The position numbers were made by a program, and so were the translations under genes. A model generated the notes under the pieces. The model ran no database searches. It was given only the letters and a program-made list of their open reading frames with translations, and was not told the origin of the DNA. A stretch of 64,000 nucleotides of DNA, taken from contig JAQSYO010000015.1 in the NCBI GenBank assembly GCA_029256105.1, positions 62,001 to 126,000 of the forward strand, in the 5' to 3' direction. Positions within the stretch are counted from its first letter, which is position 1; each line of letters begins with the position of its first letter. This stretch comes from Herbinix sp. (GTDB taxonomy: Bacteria; Bacillota; Clostridia; Lachnospirales; Lachnospiraceae). Below, one piece after another: positions 20,901 to 29,921 of this stretch.

Positions 20901-21603
20901 TGTTTACTTCCGTAGACTCTTCGATATCAGTTTCTTCTATAGTAATTGAAGTTTCTGCCTTATTTGCTTCTTCTTTCTTATTTTCTTCATCGGTTGTATC
21001 TACTTCTTCTGCTTTGTCTGCTTCTTCAGTTGTATCTGCTTCTTCAGTTTTAATTGCTTCATCAGTTTTATCTGCTTCTTCTGCCTTATTTGCTTTTTTT
21101 ACTGTATTTGAAGTATTTGATTCTTCTTCAGTATTTACTTTTTCTAGAGTAATACTATCGCCAATCTGTAAACCGGTATCGTCAACGAACTTGGAGTTCA
21201 CCGCAATTTGCCCCGAACTAGTGGGTAACGTACCTTCGAGTACATACGGATTGTTAATTCCATCTTTGTCCAGCGTGGTCAAGTTTGCCAATAATAGATT
21301 TCCATCGGTTTGCGTCATCATTACATCCATGCTGTTATTGCCGAATACAGATTTGACCTTCTCCACTCCGGATACTGCCGAAAGATCCTCTTCCGTCAGT
21401 CCAAGTGTGGATGCTATTTTAATGTCGTAGGTGTTTTGTTTATCATAGAAACGATCCGCAGATTCAAATACATCCATACACCCAGCAGCAAATCCGGTAA
21501 ATACTCCAGTACCAAGAGCGGTCATTACGACAATCGCTATGAATCTCGACAGGTTATTTTTTAAGGTTTTCCTAATATCTTTATAAAATGCCCTTTTCCT
21601 CAT
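17977..21603 (-). CDS. MacB/FtsX-type ABC permease with coiled-coil extracellular domain
   Basis: This 1208-residue permease has an N-terminal helix (about 20-45), a large extracellular part, and two FtsX four-helix blocks near residues 735-890 and 1080-1195. The extracellular part holds a MacB-like domain, an acidic low-complexity stretch (about 157-236, mainly KAEEADKTDEA-type units) and a long coiled coil (about 325-720). It probably exports peptides or lipids, or mediates mechanotransmission, with the ATPase upstream. The ATG at 21603 starts 4 bp after the ATPase stop, with GGTGAG as ribosome site. The acidic stretch corresponds to 20895-21135 and looks like an expanded repeat. Divergent TetR control is likely. 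Confidence 0.9.
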   Translation of the reverse strand: MRKRAFYKDIRKTLKNNLSRFIAIVVMTALGTGVFTGFAAGCMDVFESADRFYDKQNTYDIKIASTLGLTEEDLSAVSGVEKVKSVFGNNSMDVMMTQTDGNLLLANLTTLDKDGINNPYVLEGTLPTSSGQIAVNSKFVDDTGLQIGDSITLEKVNTEEESNTSNTVKKANKAEEADKTDEAIKTEEADTTEEADKAEEVDTTDEENKKEEANKAETSITIEETDIEESTEVNTPSLAVTEYVITAIILSPLDISNAEASMASISFSTSSTDYMMYATKECIDSDIYSSVYITINGTEELDCYSTEYQSLVDNTSAIIKATILEDRQQARYDEIVGSSNSKIAESEELLAVKITEAEQKLSDAQKEIDDGWRSVNDGWVELQTNKAKLADGEQALKNAQKSTDEEFRAAQKEIDDNLSEINAGEKKLNIQEKSALKEFAAYEQQLTNNQNELDTQKSEAELQLNGTVNALSAEGQKIWNSEATKLVWVDMISDGKKAAPYLLAVKQGKKPTEEQTASYNKAMAMLQTDTQALAVCFATEGHPLTEEQITTFSTLAVTSGTLNYSQTLLDENSTVLATQKADALDQITESRQKIEDGKAQLTSGQKKLDKNMAIAKKQFTDKQVDLKEGKQKLADAQKDLKEAEAELIDGQSELDDNKSDYENSITTARQKLDNAKEEVANISMTKWYVWDRYDNDSFAGLDNDISFIQAVTKAFPIIFFLVAILICLTTMTRMVEEDRALIGTYKSLGYSKIQISLKYILYAVLACIAGGILGNGIGFFVLPKVISIIVSSLYVLPTFKLSFYPIYGLGGFGLFLLGIVGATVISCAELLHKRPAELMRPKAPKEGSRILLERIPFIWKRLNFLNKVTCRNLFRYKKRALMTIVGILGCMMLIVLGFGMSDTVGGLMSDQFDKVTVYDAIVVTDNLNPEEMDLLDNEMKASGMVNDAVQLQITTLTLWSSSANVDITVMVIPDGTDLQPYVHLSDSVTHKKMSLPSDGIVVTQNAAKKLKLKIGDTASLQNEDNLEYDFPVAFVTTNNAGNYVYISESCYQEAFGDYTGTSFLMNMTDNINVQKWLDNLGEDDRILTVSSSQDARDTFEDVKKIVNMVVYLLISMSAVLALTVLFTLSNINVSERERELATMKVLGFKPKEVNSYVNKETFILTLLGILLGMPAGYGITYAILANVSIANTAFNVRVSMVEALKSVE

Positions 21604-21607
21604 AGTC

Positions 21608-22309
21608 TCACCATTCAATTTCCGAAATACTTTGTGGTTCAGCATTGACAGTCATATCCACTACTTTACCACTTCTGAAGCGAAGCACTTTATCTGCCAT
21701 TGGCGCTAAGGCGCTGTTATGAGTTATAATAATAACGGTAATTCCATCTCTACGACAGGTTTCCTGCAAGATTTCTAAAATCTGCTTACCAGTCACATAG
21801 TCCAGTGCTCCTGTTGGTTCATCACATAGCAAAAGTTTTGGTCTTTTCGCTAGTGCACGAGCGATGGAAACACGTTGCTGTTCTCCGCCAGAAAGCTGAG
21901 CGGGAAAATTGTCTAAGCGATTACCAAGACCAACCTTTTGTAAAACGATAGAAGCATCCAAACTGTCCTTGCAGATCTGTGCTGCTAATTCTACATTTTC
22001 CAATGCCGTCAGATTAGGAACTAGATTATAAAACTGAAATACGAATCCAACATCATTTCTTCGATATTGGCATAACTGTTCTTCATTCCAGTGAGTAATA
22101 TCGTTTCCATCAAATAATACCCTGCCACGTGTAGCGGTATCCATGCCACCTAAGATATTAAGTGCTGTAGTTTTTCCTGCACCAGAGGAACCAAGAATTA
22201 CTGTAAGTTCGCCCTGCTCTACTGAAAATTTTGCATCATTCAAAGCTTGCACTAGACTTTCACCCATGCCATATTCTTTATATACATTTTCAAACGAAAT
22301 AAATGCCAT
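21608..22309 (-). CDS. ABC transporter ATPase (MacB/LolD type)
   Basis: This 233-residue ATPase powers the permease encoded 4 bp downstream. It has Walker [11 protein letters not shown]-loop near [12 protein letters not shown], signature [14 protein letters not shown], Walker [13 protein letters not shown] and switch His in ITHNSAL. I chose ATG 22309 because GGAGGAAATATA precedes it. The 253-bp space to the divergent TetR gene holds a 20-bp perfect palindrome, the likely operator. Confidence 0.95.
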   Translation of the reverse strand: MAFISFENVYKEYGMGESLVQALNDAKFSVEQGELTVILGSSGAGKTTALNILGGMDTATRGRVLFDGNDITHWNEEQLCQYRRNDVGFVFQFYNLVPNLTALENVELAAQICKDSLDASIVLQKVGLGNRLDNFPAQLSGGEQQRVSIARALAKRPKLLLCDEPTGALDYVTGKQILEILQETCRRDGITVIIITHNSALAPMADKVLRFRSGKVVDMTVNAEPQSISEIEW

Positions 22310-22459
22310 TATATTTCCTCCAATTATCAAATCTAACGTCCCATGATAATACATTTCCTTACTATATTTTAAACTTTACAGCTTTATCGTTAACTTATGA
22401 GAACGAAAATAAATTCCTCCGACAAGTTACATTATAAAAAGTAATCTATAAGCTATCAA

Positions 22460-22497
22460 CCAACACTGGGTCAGTATGTGTTGGATTTATCCAACAC
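22460..22497. promoter_or_regulatory. Probable TetR operator: palindrome and half-sites
   Basis: GTGTTGGATTTATCCAACAC (22478-22497) is a perfect palindrome with a 4-base centre. A third half-site, CCAACAC (22460-22466), stands in opposite orientation 11 bp away. It lies between the divergent TetR gene and the exporter ATPase gene. Confidence 0.7.
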
Positions 22498-22562
22498 CAT
22501 GTTGTCTCATTGTAATTCTTGTGATAAAATTGAATTAATATATGTATAGGAGGTGCAACATT

Positions 22563-23150
22563 ATGAAGAAATATCCGAAACAGACCGAAATGACACAGAA
22601 AAATTTTAAGGAAGCTTTTTGGACCTTATATTCAAAGCAGAATATTGACAAAATCACGGTCAAAGATATCTGCAATTTGGCTGGATATAATCGTAGCACC
22701 TTTTATCAGTATTATACGGATGTCTATGATTTACTACACAAGTTTGAAAATCAGCTTTTAGATGAAATGTACGAATTCGTCGTCCAACTTGTGAAACAAG
22801 CCAATAACTTGAATGCCTCACAGGTAATACAAGCAATCTTTGAACTTTTTGAACAAAATAATAAGTTTATTTCTGTCCTGTTCGGTTCTCATGGTGATAC
22901 GGACTTTACACATAAGGTTATAGAAAACCTAAAACCATTATGGATAAAATACTTTTTTATTTCGGACAACAATACTCCCGCTGAGGTTGATTTGCTCATG
23001 GAGTTTTACATTTCAGGCATAATTTCCATGTACCAAAAATGGTTTTATAATCATAATGGTGTTTCCTTCGCGCGAATCATTCAGCTGAGTTACCAAACAC
23101 TCCCGGATACCAGTTGCTTTGAAAAATTTGATAAAGAATTACGGCAATAA
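22563..23150 (+). CDS. TetR-family transcriptional regulator
   Basis: This 195-residue regulator has the TetR helix-turn-helix at about residues 10-55 (TVKDICNLAGYNRSTFYQYY), then an all-helical ligand domain. ATG 22563 follows AGGAGGTGCAACATT. It is divergent from the MacB-type exporter with a palindrome in between, so it probably represses that exporter and itself, with relief by the exported compound. Confidence 0.93.
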   Translation: MKKYPKQTEMTQKNFKEAFWTLYSKQNIDKITVKDICNLAGYNRSTFYQYYTDVYDLLHKFENQLLDEMYEFVVQLVKQANNLNASQVIQAIFELFEQNNKFISVLFGSHGDTDFTHKVIENLKPLWIKYFFISDNNTPAEVDLLMEFYISGIISMYQKWFYNHNGVSFARIIQLSYQTLPDTSCFEKFDKELRQ

Positions 23151-23257
23151 GCTAAGTTAAAATATATTGAAAATTGGTTAAACTGTACCAGTACATTCCA
23201 TAATATACTACAAGATTCTTATATTAAATTTCATATTAATTTATTTCATACAAAATT

Positions 23258-23302
23258 AGGTTCTGCAAATATTCTTGATATGAAAGAATATTTGCAGAAC
23301 CT
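23258..23302. terminator. Bidirectional terminator between TetR and DUF1543 genes
   Basis: AGGTTCTGCAAATATTCT pairs perfectly with AGAATATTTGCAGAACCT over a 9-base loop, 18 bp in all. It lies between convergent genes, with modest flanking A/T tails. Confidence 0.75.
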
Positions 23303-23316
23303 AAAGTCAATTCATT

Positions 23317-23832
23317 TTAATTACTAGCAATGTCCAGTCTTCTGTAACCAAACCAATCCGGTGATCGATCATAAGTTTCATGACTCTCACTCAATTCAAC
23401 ATAGTATGTCTCACCATCTGAACTCAACATGCAATCCTTAACACATACTATATTGTCCACGTGATTTTCAATATCCGCCACTATAGTTTCATTTAAAACC
23501 CTTTCCTTGACTTCCTGTACGGCCTCACCAACAAATAACCCAACTTCATGTAACTCCTGGGTCGAATCTTTCTTATATCCCCCAAGATGGACAAAATATA
23601 ATTGTTTGTTGTTCTCAGGTTTCTCCTGTGTAAGCCGAACCGTATATCCATCAGCTCCGGTAATCACCTTATAACTATCCATATGTAACTTATCCGCCAG
23701 ACCATACCAATGTCTTTTCAGTAATTCCACTGATTCGTCAATATGATCCGTAGCCACAAACTGAACATCATGAACTTCTAAATTACAACCCTTGACTTTG
23801 CCACCTAAACTGATCATGTATAAATCCTTCAT
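23317..23832 (-). CDS. DUF1543-family protein with tandem duplication
   Basis: This 171-residue cytoplasmic protein contains two copies of the DUF1543 unit: residues about 3-25 (LYMISLGGKVKGCNLEVHDV) and about 78-100 (LYFVHLGGYKKDSTQELHEV). The second half carries the more typical HLGGY motif. The function of the family is unknown. ATG 23832 follows AAAGGAG. It is a single gene. Confidence 0.9.
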   Translation of the reverse strand: MKDLYMISLGGKVKGCNLEVHDVQFVATDHIDESVELLKRHWYGLADKLHMDSYKVITGADGYTVRLTQEKPENNKQLYFVHLGGYKKDSTQELHEVGLFVGEAVQEVKERVLNETIVADIENHVDNIVCVKDCMLSSDGETYYVELSESHETYDRSPDWFGYRRLDIASN

Positions 23833-24133
23833 TTTTGCTCCTTTATATTGGCAATATTGCTTATTTTGTCACAAGCGGTAAGCCTTGTCTAAGTTAATTA
23901 TATCATATACGATGAAAAAGAACCATAAAGAATGAATGGATGAACACTTCCGAGTTTTGAATTAACTCAATTCCAGAGCTACGGTAGCCGTATCATTATA
24001 TATAAACAATCTGAGGCTAAACTTTCCACTAAGTGAGTACTAACAAATTATGAACTCGTAAAAAAGCAGAATGTACTCTATGCTGAGATGTTTGCCAGGT
24101 AAGCGATGTATTATGTAAGTTCATATTGCTTAT

Positions 24134-24967
24134 TTACTTACTACGACAAACACGAAAACCTTGATCAGAACCCTTGCCATTTGCTTCGAAGTTACCGCGG
24201 TAAGACGATTCGCAGGCGTGGGTATCGCCGATCCATCCGCCGCCTCTCCAAACCCGGACTGATCCACTTTTACTGTCCAAGGCTTCTCCGTACCAATCCC
24301 AGCACCATTCCCTTACATTTCCTGACATGTCATATAGTCCTAACTCATTGGCTTTCTTAACTCCGATAGATTTTGTTTTATTATTGTTGTTTTCTATCGT
24401 AGACCAGAACCATTCTCCTGATAAGTATTCATCTCCGGAATTGACCCAATACCACGCTACATCATCTGCATTATCACTACCACTATAGGTATAGCTATTG
24501 CTCTTTTGACCTCCACCTGCAGCATATTCCCACTCGGCTTCCGTAGGCAAACGGTAACCATTCGCTCCTGAATTAATCGTTACCGTCCATTTTATATCAT
24601 CATTATTACTTTCATTATTAGGGTCTTTTTTATCCTTGTCTATATTATAATACGGTTTTAATTTCTCTTTTATACTTCTTTTATTACAGTACTCAACACT
24701 GTCATACCAGCTTACCATTTCTATCGGCAAATTGTCACCTTTGAATTCTGAGGGATTATTCTCCATTACGTCAATCCACTCTTTTTGAGATACCTCATAT
24801 ATGCCGATATAAAAGTCCGATATTGTTACATTTTTTCCGTAGAGATTGGACTTTGAATTTATAAAAGTCCCTCCTTTGACTAATACAAAATTATCAAGTT
24901 TTTCTTGAGAACAAGCGCTAGCCACTAACATTATTGGTATTAAAAGGATTATTAATAGTTTTTTCAT
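24134..24967 (-). CDS. SUMF1/FGE-like lipoprotein
   Basis: This 277-residue protein begins with a lipoprotein signal (KKLLIILLIPIMLVASAC; Cys about 19), so it is anchored outside the membrane. The rest is a formylglycine-generating-enzyme-like (SUMF1) domain: IGIYEVSQKEWIDVM, LPTEAEWEYAAGGG, LYDMSGNVREWCWDWYG, VWRGGGWIGD and a terminal GFRVCRSK. The paired catalytic cysteines of aerobic FGE are not evident, so oxidase activity is doubtful; many such proteins are binding or scaffold modules. ATG 24967 follows TAGGAGATATATCG. It lies downstream of the xylanase on the same strand. Confidence 0.85.
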   Translation of the reverse strand: MKKLLIILLIPIMLVASACSQEKLDNFVLVKGGTFINSKSNLYGKNVTISDFYIGIYEVSQKEWIDVMENNPSEFKGDNLPIEMVSWYDSVEYCNKRSIKEKLKPYYNIDKDKKDPNNESNNDDIKWTVTINSGANGYRLPTEAEWEYAAGGGQKSNSYTYSGSDNADDVAWYWVNSGDEYLSGEWFWSTIENNNNKTKSIGVKKANELGLYDMSGNVREWCWDWYGEALDSKSGSVRVWRGGGWIGDTHACESSYRGNFEANGKGSDQGFRVCRSK

Positions 24968-25327
24968 CGATATATCTCCTAAACTTATAAAAGTTATAGG
25001 CCGTCCGTCTACCAGATAAACGGCCCGCAACGTATCCGAACAGATGGATAAAATGGAACGACAATCAGCCTATGTCTAATTGATAGGAAACAATTCTCCC
25101 ATATCTAAATTTTATTATACTATATTCTGAAAAGCTCATAACTCGCTTACTTCGCCTCTTCATCTTTTGAATGATAATATTCAAATAGTATGTAGGTAAG
25201 TATCATTTTTGATATAGATAAGACCGTTAGCTGTAAAGCTGCCCAGCTTTAGTAATATCAAATTGTTAATTTAAAAGATTTTTACGGTCAGGCGGCCGTT
25301 AGATACCCTTCTTGCACAGGTAAAATG
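24968..25327. other. Intergenic region between xylanase and SUMF1-like gene
   Basis: It holds one arm of the 27-bp inverted repeat (25175-25201) and short weak hairpins (for example AAAGCT with AGCTTT near 25235-25250). I found no gene and could not match a known riboswitch. Confidence 0.5.
25175..25201 (+). repeat. 27-bp inverted repeat, copy 1, flanking the xylanase
   Basis: TAATATTCAAATAGTATG continues to GTAGGTAAGT. It is the exact reverse complement of 26006-26032. It lies about 125 bp beyond the xylanase stop. Confidence 0.85.
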
Positions 25328-25966
25328 TTACCACACCGTAACGTTTGCGCTTCCACTACTTTGATATCCCTCTACGCATAATGCCTGGTAAGCCCAACTA
25401 CTTCCCAGATTCATTCCCTTACTCCTCCATGCGTTAACGTGGTTGCTAAAATTGATCGCAACGTTACTTCCGGTTCCTCTCTTCGACTGTCTAACACTCC
25501 AGAACTGGGTGAAATTTTGAGTGCCGTCAATGGAGGGAGCGTTATATCGTTGAGTTGTATATATGTCATATGTTCCCCCATCACTGCTCACAGAACCCTT
25601 ATAAGTTCCAGTAGGTCTATAGGTTCCCCAGGAATCAACTACATAATATTCTATGAGAGCATTTCTCGTCCATCCATAGAAAGTCAAATACCCATTACCA
25701 GATGGTGAAAAGACGCCTGCATTGTAGTTTGCTACCCTAGATGCGTTTCCGCTATTCCAGCCTTTACCAACAACGAAGTTTCCACAATTTGTCCAGTTAA
25801 CGCTGTAATTGCCACCGGATCCATTCGTTACGTTTACTGTCCCACCACCATCGGTCCAATTTTGCCAATAGTCTGTAGCTGCATTTGCAGTTCCTGCAAA
25901 CAGACTGGTAAAGCTCAAAGAAATCGCAAAAAATAACGCTAAAAATTTTTTATTTAACTTTCTCAT
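25328..25966 (-). CDS. xynA: Secreted GH11 endo-1,4-beta-xylanase
   Basis: This 212-residue protein cleaves the xylan backbone outside the cell. Residues 1-29 are a signal peptide ending AGTANA. The mature part is a single beta-jelly-roll GH11 domain with [10 protein letters not shown] and [15 protein letters not shown] (putative nucleophile Glu106). It also has the thumb loop [12 protein letters not shown] and [11 protein letters not shown] (putative acid/base Glu199). No carbohydrate-binding module follows. Unusually, the gene is bracketed by a perfect 27-bp inverted repeat, one arm just upstream of its start and one downstream. It is a single gene with no sugar transporter beside it. Confidence 0.95.
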   Translation of the reverse strand: MRKLNKKFLALFFAISLSFTSLFAGTANAATDYWQNWTDGGGTVNVTNGSGGNYSVNWTNCGNFVVGKGWNSGNASRVANYNAGVFSPSGNGYLTFYGWTRNALIEYYVVDSWGTYRPTGTYKGSVSSDGGTYDIYTTQRYNAPSIDGTQNFTQFWSVRQSKRGTGSNVAINFSNHVNAWRSKGMNLGSSWAYQALCVEGYQSSGSANVTVW

Positions 25967-26005
25967 ATTATTATTTCCTCCTAAAATATAGTATTAATGG
26001 TTACC

Positions 26006-26032
26006 ACTTACCTACATACTATTTGAATATTA
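26006..26032 (-). repeat. 27-bp inverted repeat, copy 2, upstream of the xylanase
   Basis: ACTTACCTACATACTATTTG continues to AATATTA. It is exactly complementary to 25175-25201, about 805 bp away. It sits 40 bp before the xylanase start codon, in its leader. Confidence 0.85.
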
Positions 26033-26424
26033 CCTTTTATAAATCACTCCTTTCTAATTTTAGGTGGTTGTTATTTTTTCAGTACTTAACTTGTCCTATT
26101 ACGTATAAACAAAAGCCATGAAGTTTATTAATGTGAGTTTTGTGAGTTTTAGTTCATGAAGTGTTGGATTATTAGAAGTTGTAATTTAGTAGATTTATTT
26201 GCATTAATTAAATCAACTAAATCAGATAATAAACTCTTAAGTTACTTACTTAATACCTAATTTTATTCAAAATACTTAAGTCGTATCTATTTAATTCATT
26301 ATCTAAATTTAGTTACTAAACTATATATAACACATTAATTATCAACTGAACATGTCGTATTTGGAAAATATATACATTTTATATTTCTATAATGTATCTG
26401 CTTCCATTCCATGCAAAAGAAAAA

Positions 26425-26450
26425 GGATAGTAAGCAAAAGCTCACCATCC
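26425..26450 (-). terminator. Terminator of the S51 peptidase gene
   Basis: On the minus strand GGATGGTGAGC pairs with GCTTACTATCC around TTTT with two mismatches (one G-T), followed by TTTTTCTTTT. Confidence 0.8.
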
Positions 26451-26542
26451 CATATAAGATTTAAATTCAATTCATTAAAGTATCCCAAGTCATATTATCT
26501 ATAATTCTAGCCCCATGATTATTTGTTATTCATACAAATACT

Positions 26543-27283
26543 TTATAAAATAATTATACTTTGATCAGTCTCACAAACCTTCGTAATAGTCCCATCCTTA
26601 ATCCAATATGCTTCACCATATAAAATTGATTTATTCTCTTCTACAAAAATAAAAGCACCATCTACCAACGCATAAAAAGGTCTTATTTTGCTGTCAGGTA
26701 TTGAAATGTCTTCCAAAACTCTTAGCCCGTCTACCGAAAAATCCCTTACCTCTTGAAAATGTGGTAAAATATTTACATTCGTCAAATGTAAGCCATCCAA
26801 ATATCTTTGATATTGTGTATCAATTGCCTCACCATCTAATTCAGGCTGTGCATAGACAACGTCGGCGCAATTCATGGTACCAGCGCTAATACCTATTATG
26901 ATACCTTCGTATCTTTTCATCAATTCTTTCAAATGTATTCTATTGAAAAATTGATTCTGAGTAGGGACATGTCCTCCAGCGAATATTAACACATTATAAT
27001 TATATATCATATCAGCAAGACTATTTTCATTTCTTCTATCACAAATATCCATTTTTAAGATTAAAAAATTACTGATTTTAAATGCTTCTTCAAATACTGT
27101 TTTGAAGCTGTCGTTCATTTCTTTATTATCCGGATCAGAACTAAGTATAAGACATTTTGCATCTTGGGGCCAATATTCCCTAATAAGCTCCACGAGATGA
27201 TTTGCTCCATCCAAGGCGCAGGGAATTCTAATTCCATTCTCCACATAACTTCCACCAATACTACTTGTCAGAAATAATTTCAT
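26543..27283 (-). CDS. Peptidase family S51 (dipeptidase E/cyanophycinase-like)
   Basis: This 246-residue Ser hydrolase has IIIGISAGTMNCADV (nucleophile Ser in GxSAGxxN) and NILPHFQE with the putative His of the Ser-His-Glu triad. KLFLTSSIGGSYVENG forms the first Rossmann-like strand. Family members cleave Asp-X dipeptides or cyanophycin; the substrate here is unknown. ATG 27283 follows AAGGAGAGAATTAT. It is a single gene downstream of a putative exporter operon. Confidence 0.87.
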   Translation of the reverse strand: MKLFLTSSIGGSYVENGIRIPCALDGANHLVELIREYWPQDAKCLILSSDPDNKEMNDSFKTVFEEAFKISNFLILKMDICDRRNENSLADMIYNYNVLIFAGGHVPTQNQFFNRIHLKELMKRYEGIIIGISAGTMNCADVVYAQPELDGEAIDTQYQRYLDGLHLTNVNILPHFQEVRDFSVDGLRVLEDISIPDSKIRPFYALVDGAFIFVEENKSILYGEAYWIKDGTITKVCETDQSIIIL

Positions 27284-27396
27284 ATAATTCTCTCCTTGCA
27301 ATATAGTAATTACCTTCCGTTCACCGCTTTCAATACCTTCCGCCTTTATCTATTCAAAATCTAATGCGATTACGAGTAATTTCCTTTTAGCCATAT

Positions 27397-29223
27397 TTAT
27401 TCTTTGAAAGACGTTGTAAGCAGCTCTAAAGGCTCCTTTTTCACATTATTAGATATCATAATTAACGATATTGTTATACCTATCAATATAACAATACTTT
27501 CCATACCAATGGACACTTTAATCATGGAGGAGAGGTCATATTCTATATCCTTTTTGTTCTCCATTTCTGCATCTACAGGAAAATTACCATACTTGTAATC
27601 ATAGTAAGACTTATTTGTAGTCTCTTTCGAAATCTTATTCGTTAATATGGCACCTGTAGTACAGCCTATCACACTCCCGACTAAAATTAAAAGAATAATA
27701 CCCGAAAGTAATGACCCAATACATTGTCTTTTGCTAAACCCTATAGACCTCTCTATGGCAGTACGTTTCTGCTGCTTTGCTATGAATAAATTGCAGAAAA
27801 AGATAATCACTAATACCACCAAGATAAAGCCTGCGACGAAAAAAATCCTTGACAGATTCTTCATGTTATTTATGCCTGCCTCCATTAGCGAGTATCCTTT
27901 ATCGAAAAATGTAATTTCCAGCTCATCTATCCCAACCTTTTTCCATGCAGATAAGTATTCGTCAATATAACCGTTAGGGATTTGAAAGGACGTATTATAT
28001 CCCATCATCGGTATAAAGGCCAAAATATTATTCTCATCACTATGTTTAATGGAAGCCTTCGGAATAATCACTTCATTTTTTCCTATCCCATATTCACCAA
28101 CCGTCGCTCCGGGAGATATATCATAGATTCCGGTAATGATATAATTGTTGTCTTCAAAAACCGGATATACTTCTCCTTTTGCATTCAACAAATTATAACC
28201 AATATAGGTATAACCTGCTCCTGCCGTATTCTCATAGTCGGCATAAAAGAGAGGCAGATGTACGCTATCCCCAACCTCCAGCAGATTATTCCTCGCAAAA
28301 TCCTTCGATATAAGACAGACCTTTGTGCCATCCAGATATTCTTTCTCGCTGATATCTCGTCCTATGTAGATATAGGCATCCCCTGTATAAAAGGGCATTA
28401 ACAGATTTGTATTATGTGTTGCATTTACCGGAATTATATGATGCCACAAGGTCTTCGCTTTCGCCATCTCCAGCCAACGCTTTCCACGCTCCGTATCGTA
28501 AAATCCATCCGTCACTTCTTCATAGAAATAGTCTTCTGCAATGCCATCCTCCACACTATCTCCCTTAGATGATACCTGAGAGGATTTGATTAAATAATAT
28601 GGCCTACCCTCAAAACCGAGATCTTCCAGTCCTTTATGTGGGACCCCATATTTGAAAGATAAAACATAAGTTTTACCTTCATATAACTTCTCCGGGTTTG
28701 GGTCATAATGATTGCAGAACCATATATCTGCACCTTCATAAGCTTTTTCTCCATATAGTACCTTTTTAATTCGAAGCTTAATCGGCTTGTCCGGAATACA
28801 ATCCTTTATTGGTGATGCTTCAACAGCAAAAACACCCTCAAAAATATCATCACTGTTATTTTCATACTCCGGACAATATGCCCCATAATAGCAACGCCAT
28901 TCCGGGTCTGCAATGTAATTTGCTCCTTCAAAATCCAAGACTGACAAAGGAATCGGTTTGTTATACTCCTTACTACTATAGATACGATACTCTTTTAATT
29001 CAGCATCCCATATATTATCCTGCCTTATGGCGGTTTCTCTCTGTTCTACCGTTCCAATTGTAGTGAATGTATCCTCATATAACTTTATATTTCTATTATT
29101 CAGTAACCATAGGTTCCCTCCTAAAGAAAAAAAAGCAGACGCAGCTATTAATAATAGGAGAAATAATACTGTTTTTATAGGTGTTCGCTTCAACTGACGA
29201 AAGCTATTTTTAATGATCATCAT
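27397..29223 (-). CDS. ABC exporter permease (FtsX-like), larger subunit
   Basis: This 608-residue permease has one N-terminal helix (about 15-35), a long extracellular region (about 40-445) and three C-terminal helices with the FtsX core (residues about 450-600: FFVAGFILVVLVIIFFCNLF, KRTAIERSIGFSKRQCIGSL). The core repeats the MacB pattern once. ATG 29223 follows AAGGAGGAGAA; a second ATG is next to it. It starts 9 bp after the ATPase stop. Confidence 0.88.
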   Translation of the reverse strand: MMIIKNSFRQLKRTPIKTVLFLLLLIAASAFFSLGGNLWLLNNRNIKLYEDTFTTIGTVEQRETAIRQDNIWDAELKEYRIYSSKEYNKPIPLSVLDFEGANYIADPEWRCYYGAYCPEYENNSDDIFEGVFAVEASPIKDCIPDKPIKLRIKKVLYGEKAYEGADIWFCNHYDPNPEKLYEGKTYVLSFKYGVPHKGLEDLGFEGRPYYLIKSSQVSSKGDSVEDGIAEDYFYEEVTDGFYDTERGKRWLEMAKAKTLWHHIIPVNATHNTNLLMPFYTGDAYIYIGRDISEKEYLDGTKVCLISKDFARNNLLEVGDSVHLPLFYADYENTAGAGYTYIGYNLLNAKGEVYPVFEDNNYIITGIYDISPGATVGEYGIGKNEVIIPKASIKHSDENNILAFIPMMGYNTSFQIPNGYIDEYLSAWKKVGIDELEITFFDKGYSLMEAGINNMKNLSRIFFVAGFILVVLVIIFFCNLFIAKQQKRTAIERSIGFSKRQCIGSLLSGIILLILVGSVIGCTTGAILTNKISKETTNKSYYDYKYGNFPVDAEMENKKDIEYDLSSMIKVSIGMESIVILIGITISLIMISNNVKKEPLELLTTSFKE

Positions 29224-29232
29224 TTCTCCTCC

Positions 29233-29907
29233 TTAAGCCTTCACTTCTGACAAGTAACCATCGCACATACGAAAGACAAGATCTGCTTCCATTGCCACCT
29301 GAGTGTTATGAGTAATAACAATGACAGTATATCCTTCCTCATGGGCCAGCCTTTTTAAATGTTCGACAATAAGCTTCTCATTTTCGGTATCCAGATTGCC
29401 GGTAGGTTCGTCCGCTAGAATAATCTTCCCTCCCGATGCCATCGCCCTGGCAATCGCTACTCTCTGCTGCTCCCCTCCACTCATCATCTGCGGATACTGG
29501 GAATAGATTTTATCACTAAGTCCAACCTTTTTAAGAAGTAATTGTGCCTGTTCTTTTGCTTCTTTTTTGGGAACCTTTTTAAACTCCATAGGAAACATAA
29601 CATTTTCCATTGCTGTTAAAAGAGGAAATAGATGAAAGGCCTGATAGACTACCGATGACATGTTAAGACGGTACTCATCCCTATTCATAATTGAGATATC
29701 CTTATCCTCAATGTAAATCTTCCCTTGGGTAGGTAGATCCAACCCTGCTAGCAGGGAAAGGAGTGTACTTTTCCCGCTTCCTGATTCCCCGACAAGAGCA
29801 TAGAACTTCCTTTCTTCAAAATTACAGGAGACATTTTTTAAGGCTTCGATTTTCTGATACTTCGTCTTATATACATAGCTAACTTCTTCAACTTTTATCA
29901 TGCTCAT
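29233..29907 (-). CDS. ABC transporter ATPase (MacB/LolD type), second exporter
   Basis: This 224-residue ATPase has Walker [10 protein letters not shown], signature [14 protein letters not shown], Walker [13 protein letters not shown] and switch His VITHNTQ. It lies between two FtsX-like permeases (27397-29223 and 29922-31139), so the three-gene unit forms a heterodimeric-permease exporter. The start at ATG 29907 follows AGAGGAGTAAC. Confidence 0.95.
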   Translation of the reverse strand: MSMIKVEEVSYVYKTKYQKIEALKNVSCNFEERKFYALVGESGSGKSTLLSLLAGLDLPTQGKIYIEDKDISIMNRDEYRLNMSSVVYQAFHLFPLLTAMENVMFPMEFKKVPKKEAKEQAQLLLKKVGLSDKIYSQYPQMMSGGEQQRVAIARAMASGGKIILADEPTGNLDTENEKLIVEHLKRLAHEEGYTVIVITHNTQVAMEADLVFRMCDGYLSEVKA

Positions 29908-29921
29908 ACGTGTTACTCCTC

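Larger units (their letters stand above)
25967..26542. other. AT-rich upstream region of the xylanase
   Basis: I find no gene here. It contains inverted-repeat copy 2 (26006-26032) close to the xylanase start and the terminator of the S51 peptidase gene (26425-26450). Confidence 0.5.

Noticed and set aside
20840..21430. A 196-codon plus-strand ORF rich in Ser and Val
   Set aside because: It is antisense to the acidic repeat of the exporter permease and has no ribosome site; it reflects the repeat composition.
25031..25327. A possible riboswitch or c-di-GMP aptamer behind the xylanase
   Set aside because: Small GC-rich stems occur, but no conserved aptamer core was recognised.
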